A DNA stretch of 64,000 nt from Cristatella mucedo. Its lineage: Eukaryota; Bryozoa; Phylactolaemata; Cristatellidae. The stretch is taken from the NCBI GenBank assembly GCA_009760855.2, contig WPIO01000060.1, forward strand, positions 7,501-71,500. The letters are read 5' to 3'. The notes below the pieces were generated by a model. The model searched no databases. It saw nothing but the letters and a program-made list of their open reading frames with translations, and had not been told where the DNA came from. Made by a program: the position numbers and the translations under genes. Below are positions 33,080 to 57,904 of the stretch, piece by piece; the stretch's first letter is position 1, and each line of letters starts with the position of its first letter.

Positions 33080-34090
33080 CCACGATCTTGCAATGCCCTG
33101 GCAATTTTGCATGTCTGAACATGCCCGTATTGCACTAAGACAACACGGAGAAATGTGGTAGGAGTGTACATTTATAGGGCAAAATGTAGCCCGATAGTGC
33201 ATTCCGGAAGTTTGGGCTCCGAGATGCTAGTTGACTTAAGTTCCACGAGGGTGGGTAACAATTGAGTAATTCAATGAAAAATCACCACTAAAGTGAAAAG
33301 ATCAATCAACACGCCTTGGCAAAAATTGCCTCAAGAGTTATGACTAACCACCTACATACCAGAGCTAGCTAGCCTCTACAAGCGACAAGAACAGCAGGCC
33401 GCGGCTGACACGCCCCATGGCTAAGCAGCTGGAGACTGGCTACCTAAAACCTTTGGCTGACCAAGACAGAGCCGGCTGTACTAAGGTCAAGACGGACAGA
33501 CCGGGCTGTATACCAGGCCACACAATGCCAGGCTACCAGTCTCTAAACAGTTGCACAACGTAGAGCATCGAACTATGCTTCACTGACCTGTTTGTGGGTG
33601 GGGGTGGGGGGGGGGGTTCCTAGCACAAAATCTATCCTACAGCTGAACAATCACAGACCTACGGTAGAAGGCATTCGGTGGAACACAATCAGTCTCATTA
33701 CTATCTTAATGTGGGACTCTTTCTACTTCTTCCTCATCTTGTTAGTGCACACTTTTTAGACATAGCCTGTTTGTACTTCCACAGCCAATCATTTGGATCA
33801 ACAGAATTCTCATGCACTGCAAGATAGAGGCCTCGGTAGGAGGGGGTAGCTCTCTGTACGCCAGCAGTTTAATTACATGGCAGGCTGCCCAGCTAAATGC
33901 AATATCACAGTTTAATCATTAACAATTCACACCTTGGTCGACTGAAACTAACATAGACTGCACTGGCAAGAAGAAACCAGCATGACAGGCAAAGGCTATG
34001 AGACGAAATCTGAGCACTGGCTTATAGAATTAACGATTTTGCACCGAATTCAGCACGTGTGGGCAAAAAAACGATATGGACATGCTTCTG
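33080..34090. other. Intergenic stretch, nothing assigned
   Basis: No supported coding exon. A poly-G run (near 33600-33616) is the only notable feature. This is the region just beyond the 3' end of the MCUR1-like gene. Confidence 0.5.
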
Positions 34091-34103
34091 CATTAGTTCG
34101 GCT

Positions 34104-46803
<12,700 letters not shown>

Positions 46804-46959
46804 GGAACTAGCACAGCCTTCGACAGCTAGCACTAGGCAAGCTGCAGGAAAACCGGAGAAACTGGCACGAACAGGTCGAGTGCTTCGGCTGAGAGCGCCG
46901 TTCACACCATTCACGGCTGACCAAGCTCGACCTAGCCCTTCGACTCGTCCGACCAAAGG

Positions 46960-46982
46960 CCAACCCCCCCCCCCCCCCCCCG
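46960..46982. repeat. Poly-C run
   Basis: About 17 consecutive C. Likely unstable and prone to sequencing-length error. It disrupts frame reading near the MCUR1 candidate exon A. Confidence 0.9.
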
Positions 46983-47059
46983 ATGGTGCAAGGTACTTGT
47001 CCATCGTCAACCATTTGTCCCTTAAGGACAAATAATCACAAGGACTTGACAAGTGCTGT

Positions 47060-48430
47060 AAAAAGCAGGCACATTTCTAGCTTCTTTTTAAATGTCGCCT
47101 AGTCAGGGGATGTCGTGACGCAAGTCGGGAGTGAATTCCATGCTTTGGGAGCATACTAACTAGAGGCACACTCTCCAAAGGATTTGAGGTTAGCACGAGA
47201 TATAGATACACGAAAGAGTGGGTGGTACAATGCCTAGCCTGGTGCAGGAGTAGATCTGATAGGTAGGCTGGAACCAAGGAATGAAGAGATCTAGAAGTGA
47301 GTGACAGAACCGTGAAGTCAACATGCTGCTTGATGATAATAATAATAATAATAATAATAATGCACTTGATAAAGCGCCCTCAGAGAACTCAATCTCTCTC
47401 TAGGCGCTTTACATTTGCTGCAAAGGGAAATGCAATTGAATGGTGAGTAATATCATGCTTGATAAACAATCAAAATGAATAACATAGTTAGGGGTGACTT
47501 GGGAGCCAGTGCAGGTGGGCGAGAATGAGTGTTATGTGGCAGCTGCAACGCTAATGCCAGACAAGCCTAGCTGCAGAGTTGTGCACTAACTGTAAGTGCC
47601 TGATTGCACAGGCCGGAAGACTAGCAAGCAGTAAGCTACAGAAGCCGAGACGAGATGTCATAAACGCATAGACCAATTTGGATGTACTATCGCTCTCTAA
47701 GAGGACCCAAATTTTAGCTACGTTACATAGCTGTAACTAGGCAGACTTGACTATAGAGCTAATGTGGTCGACTAGTGATAGGTCACTTTGGAACAGGACA
47801 CCTAGATTTTGTGCACATGCTACAAGAGATATGCCGGAAAAGCTAATTTTGAGCATTAAGCTTTTCAATTTCGGAGGCACATTAGATCTGCCTGTAACTA
47901 TCAATTGGGATTCATCGGCATTCAATTTGAGAAAGTTTGCTGCTATTCATGTGTGGATGTCAGCAGTACATGAAGCAGGGAGTTGAGAAAATTTGACGTA
48001 AACTGGAGGACTGGGAGGAATCAAAGCACAGGTACAGCTGTGTGTCATCGGCATAGCATCACAGCAGCAAGAGGGAGAGATTAAACTCTGAAAAGAAGTA
48101 GACCAAGCAAAGCATATAGCCCTGAGGTACTTTAGTGGCTCCTTTGATGATCTTTGCCTGCTTACATCAGTACTCTGGAGTTTCCCACTGATGTAGGACC
48201 TAAATCATTGCACTGTAATGCCAGTGATGCCAAGGCAACTTGAGAGGTGCCTGAGAAGGACTTGGTTATCAATATTATCAAACTGCCGAAAGATCAAGCA
48301 AAACAAGCAGAGATTTTATCTAAGCTTGAATTCCTGAGGTCGTTATACATCCAAAGCATCCTGACTCTGTGGAGTGACTAGTTCTGAAATCTGAAATTTA
48401 CTAGCTAGGTTTGAAGTTTCAAATAGGGAT
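47060..48430 (-). mobile_element. LINE-B fragments, nested
   Basis: A C-terminal fragment at 47060-47330, a separate 3' end with (AAT)n at 47335-47500, then RT-proximal sequence up to about 48430 (MNADESQLIVTGRSNVPPK, SARNLGV-type segment, and the antisense of a YADD region near 48040). Decayed. Confidence 0.75.
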
Positions 48431-48589
48431 GGAATTTCGAACCCATAAACTCGCCAAGAGAGGTTTGGGCCTGTCACAATGTCAACGAATCACCCAAGCT
48501 GCCTGCTAAACATGCCTAAGGGCAGGCATATCACGCGATAACTGGAAATCTTTCTGGGAAGTTCTCGAAGCACCACCCCATCACCTACC

Positions 48590-48758
48590 GATGACACACT
48601 AGGTAAGGCGGTTGCTTTCAAGACCTCGGCCCCGAGGTCGTGGGTTCAATTCCTGCGGTGGGCGATTCTTTATCACCACTGCAAGCGGTGGTGATAGCTG
48701 TAAAGGGTTTTCTGTCGCTATACAAAAAAAGGCTGTTTAATCAGCTAGGATTTATTTA
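48590..48758 (+). mobile_element. SINE-B copy
   Basis: ACACACTAGGTAAGGCGGTT, GGCCCCGAGGTCGTGGGTTC, ATCACCACTGCAAGCGGTGG and TATACAAAAAAAGGCTGTTT. The cleanest copy for defining the family. Confidence 0.82.
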
Positions 48759-49522
48759 TTTATTTACCAATGTGCCGGAAGAAAACAAGGGGAGCTCGCA
48801 GCCGAGCCTCCCCCCCCCCGACCGACGGATGGAGGGTGGGAGGGTAAATACTGATAAATGATAAATGCTTTAGCGAGCAGCTGAAAAATTTCCTGTGCCA
48901 GCTCATAAAGGACTCAGTTAGACTCTTTAAAGGACTCGACAAGGGATTAGTTTGAGGGATGTTTGAGCAGCACGTCGGACAGTATTAATATAAAGCAGCA
49001 GGCCAAGGGTACCCTTCGAGTGCTGTGATGCCAGAACCTTCGTGCAAACGCACATGATCGACAGTGTGGTCGTGACAGTGGGGGGGGGGCTACATTATCG
49101 GCTGTCGTGTGTCAAAGTGCTCAGAAAGCGCTATGAAAATTTCTAATTATTAATCAAGTGCCACTAAAAAGCCATGCATAGCAAGTAGCTGCTACCGCAG
49201 CAATCGTGGTACACAGACGGCAAGAGTCGCTGCGAAGCACTGCTTGAAGCAGTTTGGGCAAAATATCTGGTCTCGACGAAAATCACCCGAAACACAAAGA
49301 TCGTGAAAATGAGGCTGAAATAGAAAAAAGCGCAGAGTTTAAAACGCTTCGCAGCTAGGGGCATACTTGCTAAACGGGCGCTTGGTGAAGAGATTCGTAG
49401 TAATGCCAGCTGATGGCGAGACCACACAGTAGTCTCATTGAGCTGTAAGGCGCCGAGGACAATTTACATTTGCTAATCACAAATTGAGGTAAATCTACTG
49501 ATTCGTTTAAATATATACCGAC

Positions 49523-49622
49523 CTTTAGTCGCCTGGCTGCTTCCGCGTCTAACTATGCCCCACAACAACGAGTTGGGAGGCCTGACGAGGTGAAGGAGAA
49601 TCCCCACAGGGGAAGCGGCCAT
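49523..49622 (-). CDS. MCUR1: Candidate first exon B of the MCUR1-like gene
   Basis: ATG at 49622-49620. It encodes MAASPVGILLHLVRPPNSLL then WGIVRRGSSQATK, a good mitochondrial presequence, and ends at AAAG|gtcggt in phase 1, which fits the exon at 46323. Directly upstream are a CCAAT box and a CRE-like TGATGTCA. Using it would give about 270 aa and a 3.2-kb intron full of LINE-B and SINE-B. Confidence 0.4.
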
Positions 49623-49690
49623 TTATGTGATGTCATTGGTCAAGGTCGAATGGCGGGGTCGCGAGTGCCCCTCAGTCAAAAGCAGATACG
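49620..49690 (-). promoter_or_regulatory. CCAAT plus CRE-like promoter element
   Basis: On the minus strand: a GC-rich TCGCGACCCCGCC, then GACCAATGACATCA (CCAAT at 49639-49635, TGACATCA at 49635-49628) and ATGGCCGCTTCC. The compact arrangement is typical of TATA-less promoters. Confidence 0.45.
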
Positions 49691-50454
49691 GCTGGTTCAG
49701 CCTGCATTACTCACTTTCCGAATAATTCCGATAACATCGGTAACATGCAGTGTAGAATCTGAGGATTATCCTTTCACGCGCGACAGACTTGGGGTCATCG
49801 TGCCGAGCCTGCCCTACGCGGTCACAGAATGTTCCAGCTGCGCAAAGCTACTGAGGTCAAGAACGTGACGTCGCCACCCACACCCCCCCCCATACTAAAT
49901 CGCTGCTGGTGTTAAAGGGGCTGCTAAGATACGGCGTATTTTGTAAAGCCAAAAATGCGATCGAGTTTCCATACTTCGAGAGACGAATATGAGCTCCCTA
50001 TCGCGCGTTACCTTCAGATAGATATTGATAACTATAATAAGACGTTTGTATAGCACAGTTTGATAACTAAATCTCGTTCTAGCCTCTTTGATAATGTCAA
50101 GCCAGAAATTTAGATTTTCAAGAGATATTGCTTCGACTTCATTAGCTCGAATATGAGTTACTATCATGCACGTAATTTAAACAGCGAACTTAATTTATAA
50201 GTGCTGCTATGTACCGATCGCTCGGTATCTTAATTTCCGTGAACAATTCTCCCCCTATCCTAGGGATCTGGGAATTGTTTCGGAATGCGCGAAAAAAATC
50301 CATATAGTTTTTCTATTAGCTCTAGGCGATTTTATAATAATAATATTCGTAATAACAACAATAATAATATAAGGTTAAGGAAAACGTTCGTGCGCAGTGT
50401 TAAAATAAAAATTGTTTTATGCAATAATGTATTCAAAAGAAATAACAACTATTC

Positions 50455-50830
50455 TTCAAAATAAAGACCATTGTCCACGACCTTCTGCCAACGATCTGCA
50501 AAGCTTCTGATTTGGTCAATGTACCACTCATTTGGCTTTGATTAAAAAAATTCGGCTACCTTTCATAAAGTGCTGCATTAATCGGAACAGACCATGATAA
50601 GATCGAGCAACTTCTGGACTATAGGCTGGATGTGGCCAAACTTTGTCATCGTCCGATTCTTCAAACTTGTTGCTGGTCTTTCTGGCGGTATGCAGCTTTG
50701 CAATGTCTTGTTGAAACAAAGAGCGCTTTCGACGAACAAGACTTTGGTACTTTTCAACTAGCACATCACAGACTCAATCAAGTTGCTCGCAATAAAGCTC
50801 AGAGTTGATGGTGCGACCATTCGGCACTGG
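50455..50830 (-). mobile_element. Mariner-like transposase C-terminal relic
   Basis: The minus strand encodes SLVRRKRSLFQQDIAKLHTA, VWPHPAYSPEVARS and, after a shift, KPNEWYIDQIRSFADRWQKV. These match the mariner catalytic core (..QQDNA..H.A, HP.YSPDLAPSD) and the terminal RWQKVVDN block. PEVARS in place of PDLAPSD removes the third catalytic Asp, and stops are present. Confidence 0.85.
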
Positions 50831-50944
50831 TTCAAAATGCATTATTTTCATTAAATTATAATTAAATTCATTAAATTATTATTGGAACAAATATTTTACC
50901 ACGGCGTACAAAACTTTTCTTCGACCTTATAAATGTACGGCGAC

Positions 50945-51385
50945 CTAATAATAATAGTGCATTTTATAGCACCCTGGAGAACTGGATCTCTTCCTGGGCA
51001 CTTTATATGTGCTGCAAAGAAAGCGTGGTCGGATGGTTAGTACTGTAGCAGTAAAATGGTATGCTCGATGACAGCACGTATAGTGTGGTTAGAGGTGACA
51101 TGCACGGGGTCATCTTACAAATATGGTTACTGGAACTGACCCACTAAATGCTGTGATATATAAATGCATTTTTTGCTTTTTTTTAAATGTGGTCAAGCCA
51201 GGGATGTCGTGACGGCTGTCGGAAGTGAGCTCAAGGTTTGGGAGCATACAAACTAAAGGCACAGTCTCCAAAGAATTTGAGATTTATTCGTGATGTAGTT
51301 AAACAGTTTGATTCCGAAAGGCAAGTGGCATGATGCTTCGCCTGATGGTGGAGTAGATCTAATAGGTACTTAGGCTGGGCAGGTG
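50945..51385 (-). mobile_element. LINE-B 3' end
   Basis: AATAATAGTGCATTTTATAG, CTCTTCCTGGGCACTTTATA and the C-terminal block in antisense, diverged. Confidence 0.75.
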
Positions 51386-51461
51386 CGTTGATATGTTTGC
51401 AGAGCAAAATAAAACTGAAACACGCAAACCTGACCTATGTCTTGATTCATATATGTAATGT

Positions 51462-51850
51462 AATGTATCTCAGTCTGTATCTCCGAAAATTGGTGTTACA
51501 CAGGAGAGTTTTGTATAGCGCACTCACAGCCTAAGCAGCTTTCGGTACGCATTCGGTAGCCAACAGACTTCGTCTCACGCAACACAGAGAAAGTGGGAAG
51601 CATAGCAGAGTCAGGAGAGAAGTTGGGGTAGTGAGTAGCATGAAAGTAGCAGCTCAGGACCGCTGAAAAGGATGAGCCATAGTCGGCAGCAGGAGAGTAG
51701 TTTTCGTTGAGTAAGAATCGTGGAAGCGAGTTCCACAGTCAAGGATCTGTAGAGCTAAAGCTTCTATTGCCAACGGTCTATAAGCGGAGGAACGAAACAG
51801 CTAATTTATCGTCCATACATTATCTGAAGGCACGAGGAGGCAATAGGGCT
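51462..51850 (-). mobile_element. LINE-A 3' end
   Basis: Starts with TAATGTAATGTATCTCAGTC and continues as the antisense of the LINE-A C-terminal frame (TTCGGTACGCATTCGGTAGC, TGGAAGCGAGTTCCACAGTC). High similarity to 40500-40880. Confidence 0.88.
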
Positions 51851-53200
51851 TTCAAGTTTAAAGTTTCAAGCTTAAGATGAGTATAATGGTTAGGCTTTTT
51901 AAATACGGTGGAAAAGAAACATGTCAATTGTTTCATGCTAAAATGTTTAGTGACAGCACGAATATTTAAACGGCGCTGTGACAAACAGCAAAATTATAGT
52001 TGCCGAGATATTGCTATTCTTGGTGCTTGAATTGCAATTATTTAGAACCTTTTATGCCATAATCTATGATTAAGCGGCATTCGCGCGGTCAGTCTTGCTT
52101 CTGTTCTGCTTGTTCCCACCTCAGCCTGCCTTCTTATAGGAAGTTTACACGGTCAAGTCTTGCTTCCTACTAGCTCCACCCCCAGTGTGGAGATGGGAAC
52201 GTTGATTTTTCAGGGAGGTAAGAAATGACTCTCCGAGAAGCACCTACAGGAGAATTTAACCGTTCCGTGATTAACGTTTTTGTCCGCCGCCTCACAATTT
52301 GATCTCTACGTAAAGAGCCCAAGATGCGCCCATAAACAGGTTCACTCGTAGGACGATAGCATCGATGATTTCGCCGGTTAAGTAGTCCGCCGGGCTTTTA
52401 AAGCAATTGAAAAAGCCAGCCCTTGACTGAACCTATGATTTGTCGTTCGTACTGAATCTCTTACCAGGTACTTTACAGATGCTGTGTAGAGAGCATTACC
52501 ACGGTGGTAACACCCGCAAGCAGCAGACATAGCTTCGTTCAGTCTGCCTTATGTCTTACACCACGCTCGAGTCTTTGTGAGGTATGCACCGATAACTTAA
52601 GCAGGACAGAAGCAAGACTACCGGTTTAATTCGGCTCAAGTCGTGCATTATATAGTTATTTGTAACTTGGAACGTGAGCCGATCGATTGAATTGGGCTCT
52701 AAGCTATAATGCAACGGTAACCATGTGCTCTGAAATTAGGTGTCCTCTTTGATAAGCGCTCAGCGTTTGGAAGCTTCGTTCAGATAGAAATGTCCTGTTT
52801 TGGTGAGAGGCACTGTGACATCTTTTGCCAAGTACGTTTTGGAGAGAAAGCTGCAATGCTTAAAGATCAATTCATATCAAATCACAATCAGCTATTTAAA
52901 AGCGACGACCATTCATAGAATGACTCACTAATTTACAGCGAAGCTGGACCAGGAGACGTTGCTCTTCTAACGAGTTATGCTGCAGTGCGACGGTCACTAC
53001 CCGCTCGGGAATTTATTTCCACGCTGATAAGTGCTTAGCGTTCGGTAGCTTCTTTACGATGCTTGCTTCCACAGCGATCGATCCGTAGCATTCGATTCCT
53101 GTCAAAAATTCAGGACTTTCTACCGCGGAGGGTAGCGAACAATCTTGCTAGCTCTCCGGTTTGATATAGGCTGGACCGCGCTGATTCCGTTTTGGCTGGC
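51850..53200. other. Intergenic stretch, nothing assigned
   Basis: No supported exon or repeat family was identified. Some GCTTGC/AAGTCTTGCTT repetition around 52090-52170. Confidence 0.5.
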
Positions 53201-53201
53201 C

Positions 53202-54840
53202 TAATAATAATAATAATAATAATAATGCACTTGATAAAGCGCTCTCACAGAACTCAATATCTTTCTAGGCGCTTTACATTTGCTGCAACGGGAAACGCGA
53301 TTGAATGGTGATTAAAATAATGCTTGATAAGCGACATGAATAACATGGTTAGGGGTGACATGCACAGGGTCAGCATGCAAGTATGGTGAGTGACAGCATA
53401 CACAGTGTCAGCACGCATAAGCACATGAAAGACGAATCACAGGGACCCACTTAATGCTGTGATAAATAGGTGTGTTTTTAAGTTCTTTTTAAATGTGGTC
53501 AAATCAGGGGATGTTCTGACGCAAGCCGGGAGTGAGTTCCGGGCTTTGGGAGTATACGAACTAAATGCACGGTCTCCAAAGGATTGGAAGGTTTGTACCA
53601 GGTAGTGGTAAACTGCTGGACTCCGAAAAGTGGGTGGTACAATTCGTGGCCTTGTGAGGGAGTAGATCTGGGAGATAGGCTGGAGCCAAAGAATGGAGTG
53701 ACCTAAAAGTGAGCGAAAAAACCTTGAACCCCTTGCTTGACTGGTAGCCAGTATCAGTCGGCGAGAAGTGGTGTGATGTGGCAACTTCGACGCTCATGAC
53801 AAACAAGCCTAGCTGCAGAGTTTTGCACCAGCTGTAAGAGCCTCATTGCACATACCGGTAGGCCAGCAAGCAGTGAGTTACAGAAGTCAAGGTGGGATGT
53901 CACGAATGCATAGACCAACTTAGACTTTAAAAAATATAATTTATTTATACAGCGCCCCAAGAGAACTTAGTCTCTATTCAGGCGCTTCACATATGCCTCG
54001 GGGCTCGAGCCCACGACCTCACTCAGACCTTGGTCGGGAAGAGCACCTTAACCGACTTGGTATCCTTATTTAAACAAGACCAAATTTTAGCAATGGTACG
54101 TATCTGAAAGTAGGCAGACTTGATTGTGGAACTGATGTGGTCGTCTAACGGAAGGTCATTTTGGAACATGACACCTAGATTTCGAGCTGATTTAACAGGA
54201 GATATGCTGGCAGAGCCAATTTTGAGCGTCAGCCTTTCAAATTTCTGAATCACACTGGGTTTGCAAATAACCGATAAGTTAGTTTTATCATCGTTTAGTT
54301 TAAGAAAATTTGCTTGCATCCATCTGCAGATGTCATCATTACATGCAGCAGGAGAGTTGAGAGAATTTGAGGTGCTCGAAGGCTGGGAGGGATCAAAGCA
54401 AAGGTACAACTGAGTGTCCTCCGCATAGAAATGAAAGCCTAGATTTTGCTTGGCAATCACATCAGCAAGAGGGAGAGTATACACCGTGAAAAGAACCAGA
54501 CCAAGCACGGTGCCCTGAGGTAACTCATATTTCAGAGGTACCTCGGATGATTTTTTGTCCATTCACTTCAATACTCTGGAGTCACCTTCTGAGATAGGAT
54601 CTGAACCATTGCAGAGGAGTGCCAGTGATGACCTAGCGAGATGAGAAGTGCTCCATAAGAACTTGGGGATCGATAGCATCAAAGGCTGCTGAAAGATCAA
54701 GCAAAAAATGCAGAGATACTCTACGCATGTCTGCATTCCTAAGTAGGTCGTTGTACACCCTAAGCAATGCTGATTCTGTGGAGTGATTAGCTCTAAAACC
54801 AGACTGGAACTTACTAGCAAGGTTACCTAAAAGGCCAATA
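53202..54840 (-). mobile_element. LINE-B copy, RT to 3' end, interrupted by SINE-A
   Basis: Antisense tail and C-terminal region (53437-53960), a SINE-A insertion at about 53938-54055, then RT coding (frame 54562-54023: YELPQGTVLGLVLFTVYTLP, GFHFYAEDTQLYLCFDPSQP, FLKLNDDKTNLSVI). The catalytic YADD reads YAED. A further upstream RT part extends to about 54840. Confidence 0.88.
53938..54055 (-). mobile_element. SINE-A inserted in LINE-B
   Basis: AATTTATTTATACAGCGCCC, TCAGGCGCTTCACATATGCC, CTCGAGCCCACGACCTCACT. Confidence 0.85.
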
Positions 54841-54861
54841 AGCCACTACGGCTGCTGACTA

Positions 54862-55270
54862 TTCTTATGCTGACCCACAAGGCCCGCCACGGCTTGGCTC
54901 CTCCGTACCTAGCTGAACTGCTGCACCAGTTTCAGCCTCCTCGTGCCCTCGTGTGCCCTATATGGACAAAGAAAGTAGCTAATCCAGCTCTACGCTTTAA
55001 GTGCCCCTATGTCCTCTCTAGACTATAAATTCGCCTTTCCATTCCTCTGCTTAAAGAAAATTGGCTACAGAAGCTTTTTCTCTGCAGTTTCTAGACTGTG
55101 GAGTTCACTTCCACGGTTCTTACGCAGCGATCCATTCTCTCCTGCTAGCGACTGTGGAACATACTTTCCATTACCTTCCCGAGCTTATGCTTCCGTGCTA
55201 CTTACTTCCTCGACTGCTCCCTGAATCAGCGGTGCCTCTGACGTACTCTCTCGTGAGATTAAGTTTGTTG
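54862..55270 (+). mobile_element. LINE-A C-terminal fragment
   Basis: GACCCACAAGGCCCGCCACG, CTGAACTGCTGCACCAGTTT, and the frame 55009-55224 with FPFLCLKKIGYRSFFSAVSR. Sense copy of the 40.6-40.95 kb region. Confidence 0.8.
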
Positions 55271-55299
55271 GCTTACTTGTGCCGCAAAAACCCACTTAA

Positions 55300-55435
55300 A
55301 AATGGTCGGCTGATTTATACAGCTGAGCATAGTGGAAGAAGAGCCTTATAAGCTGTCAACGCATTCAACAGCTCGCAGGCTCGGAACTCACGACCTGGGT
55401 CGTGAAGAGCGAGCACTTTACGTACCCGCGATCTT
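55300..55435 (-). mobile_element. SINE-B copy, diverged
   Basis: AGAAGAGCCTTATAAGCTG, then CTCGGAACTCACGACCTGGG and CGTGAAGAGCGAGCAC. Confidence 0.5.
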
Positions 55436-55689
55436 TGAGCACTGAACAGCATGGGAACCACTTAATCCTTGTAGCATTGAGGAGCTACATATGGAGATGT
55501 AGTAAGTAGCAACCTTAAAATACCAGACTTAAGTTAGAGAGAATCGATATTCATGTCACGTTCACGCGGGGCAGTGCTATGCTCCCTATGCTCTGCCAGT
55601 CTCGATTTTCTTCGAAACTGAATGCGGCTAATTTATTGCTGCGCTATTTCCACTGTGTGGGCCACTAGCGTCTAAGGTCTTGTTATTGG

Positions 55690-55850
55690 TGTAGTGGCCC
55701 GTGTATGGCCTGGTTACTGCTGCTGCTGCGGCCAGCTTATGGCCCAGCAGAGTTTATGGCCCTGCTCCGTTTTTATGGGCCATCGCCATGCTTATGGAGA
55801 CAGTTTATAAAGGGTGAGCTACGGCTCGCAGTGCAGCCGCAGAGGCGCAG
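55690..55850 (+). promoter_or_regulatory. Putative TATA promoter with repeated TTATGGCC units
   Basis: Five diverged TATGGCC units occur between about 55701 and 55797. A TATA box TTTATAAA follows at 55804-55811, then GC-rich sequence, which would place initiation near 55835. Confidence 0.4.
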
Positions 55851-56005
55851 GGCAGTTGCGACTAGGACCGTCGGATAGAGCGGTAGCGTGTTGGCACGCT
55901 GCGACGCGTGGAAATACGCGCGTTGAAGCTCGTTGAGGGCGATTTTGTGTGCCGCCGCCGCGTGTGCACCGTTTCATTCAAATTTACTGAGTATATTCTG
56001 GTTGT

Positions 56006-56491
56006 GTGTATATCGTAGCACATACACGTGCGCTTGCATACTTGGCATCTAAACGGTTCTGCAAGTGCTCTGCGATTGTGGATGTGGCGAGTTCAAAAGG
56101 TCAAAAGCGATCCCTAAGGCTCATCGCCGCCGCCGCTGATGCCGGTCCTTCCGGTGCGGCGAGGCAAGCGGCAGTCGCGGCTGCCACTGCACGCGGCTGC
56201 CACGATTATAACTGGCTCTGGCTCAACATTGCATACCCGGAACTCGCGAGATTATGGGGTTTCGGTTACGGTTATGCATGCGTTCGAAAGGAGCACGCGA
56301 AGAGGGAGCGAAAATCTGCGGGAACGGCGACGAGAATTAAGAGGAAAACACAAGCGTCTTCATTTCTGCAGATCTACGGAATATATGCCGTTTACAGCGA
56401 CGCTGCTATGTCCACAAAGCGCTCAGCGAGCGGCCCAGTGCTGGCTGCTACGGTGTACAGCCCTAAATCCCACAAGATGGCAAAAGGGTAA
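56006..56491 (+). CDS. Open frame downstream of a TATA box, unidentified
   Basis: A 161-codon frame. It has an Ala-rich stretch (AAVAAATARG), an aromatic segment (YNWLWLNIAYPELARLWGFG) and a basic tail (KEHAKRERKS). The last part may begin at an internal ATG as MSTKRSASGPVLAATVYSPK and could splice at GG|gtaaag (56490). I recognise no domain. It could be a first exon, an LTR-type leader or chance. Confidence 0.25.
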   Translation: MYIVAHTRALAYLASKRFCKCSAIVDVASSKGQKRSLRLIAAAADAGPSGAARQAAVAAATARGCHDYNWLWLNIAYPELARLWGFGYGYACVRKEHAKRERKSAGTATRIKRKTQASSFLQIYGIYAVYSDAAMSTKRSASGPVLAATVYSPKSHKMAKG

Positions 56492-56579
56492 AGACGAAGC
56501 TCTCAAAACCCCGAAAACAACGAACAACAACTATCCCGAAACTCTAGTTAGCGTAAATAATTCCCTGTTCCTTACAGCT

Positions 56580-56712
56580 GGTTTGGTCTAGCGGTTAAGG
56601 TGCTCGCCCCGACCAAGGTCTGACTGAGGTCGTGGGCTCGAGCCCCGAGGCATATGTGAAGCGCCTGAATAGAGATGAAGTTCTCTTGGGGCGCTATATA
56701 AATGAATTATAT
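56580..56712 (+). mobile_element. SINE-A copy, sense, well preserved
   Basis: GGTTTGGTCTAGCGGTTAAG (A box), GTGGGCTCGAGCCCCGAGG (B box), CATATGTGAAGCGCCTGAAT, AGAGATGAAGTTCTCTTGGG and GCGCTATATAAATGAATTAT. Best copy for defining the family. Confidence 0.92.
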
Positions 56713-57089
56713 AGTTATATATTTACTAGTTAACTGCAGGTGGGGGCGGGGGGGGTAGTGGTCCTAGAGCTGCAGTGTCTTTTCCTACCACCGCGCACAT
56801 CTCGCTCGCAGAATGTTTCCCCCGAAGACTTCGGGCCAAGCGGAGTAGTGAGAGAACCGTGGCTCTCGCAGGGAGTTGCCGCAATCCGAAGCTATCCGGT
56901 CTTAATTAACGTCTCCGGATCATTACCGCAATCCACCGCCAGGGGCGCTGCAATCGATCGCTGTGCGTGGCGTGCGAATGTACGTAAATTTGCGGGTACA
57001 CTTGTGAACGATAGGGTAGTTTAATATTACATTCAAATTGCAGCGTCACCCAGTCAATTTCGTTTGGATTTTCAGTGGAATTACGAGGA

Positions 57090-57545
57090 CGCCGACCCCC
57101 AAGGCACGCCACGACTTGGCTCCCCATACCTGACTGAACTGCTGCACCAGTTTCAGCCTCTTCGCGCCCTCCGGTCCTGTATGAAAACAATAAACTGGCT
57201 GTTCTATTCCTCCTCTTAAAGACCGTTAGCGACAGGAGCTTTAGCTCTGTAAGTCCTGGGATGGAACTCACTTCCACAATTCTTACGCAACGACAACTAC
57301 TCTCCTGCTGCCGACTATGGCGCATCCTTTTCAGCGGTACTGAGCTGCTACTTCCACACTACACACTACCTCAACTGCTCTCCCGACTCTGCTATGCTTC
57401 CCAATTTCTTTTTGTTGCGTGAAATGAAGTCTTTTGGCTACCGAATGCTTACCGAAAGCCGCTTTGACTGTAGGTGCGAAATACAAAACTCTTCCTGCGT
57501 AAACCCACATAGTCTTTATGGCTTTATGGAGTTACATTACATTTC
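57090..57545 (+). mobile_element. LINE-A C-terminal end and 3' UTR
   Basis: AAGGCACGCCACGACTTGGC, ACTGCTGCACCAGTTTCAGC, CTACCGAATGCTTACCGAAA and the end GGAGTTACATTACATTTCGG. Confidence 0.85.
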
Positions 57546-57904
57546 GGTAGGTTGCGATAGTGGCCAGCGACGTTGGAGGCCATTTGCATGACGAACATAC
57601 GAGCGCAATGGCGTGAGATAATAATATTGCACTTGATTGCATCTGGTGGGTAATATCTTCTGACATTGTACTACAACATTCAATGGAAATTCGAGCTTTG
57701 GACCGCCGATTTCCGGTCAATCGCTGCTTAATTAGAGTTTCCGGTGGAGTGGGTAGCGTGGACTGTGGTAACTGGTTAAACCCTAGAGGTTGGCAGTCCA
57801 GGTTTGGGGAAGCCCAGGCGTCGCGGCGTCTGCGCTCTGGCGCCGAGCCAAATTATCTTGAGTAGTTAACCGCAGCAGTGCGCGAGACGGCGAGGTGTGT
57901 GTCG

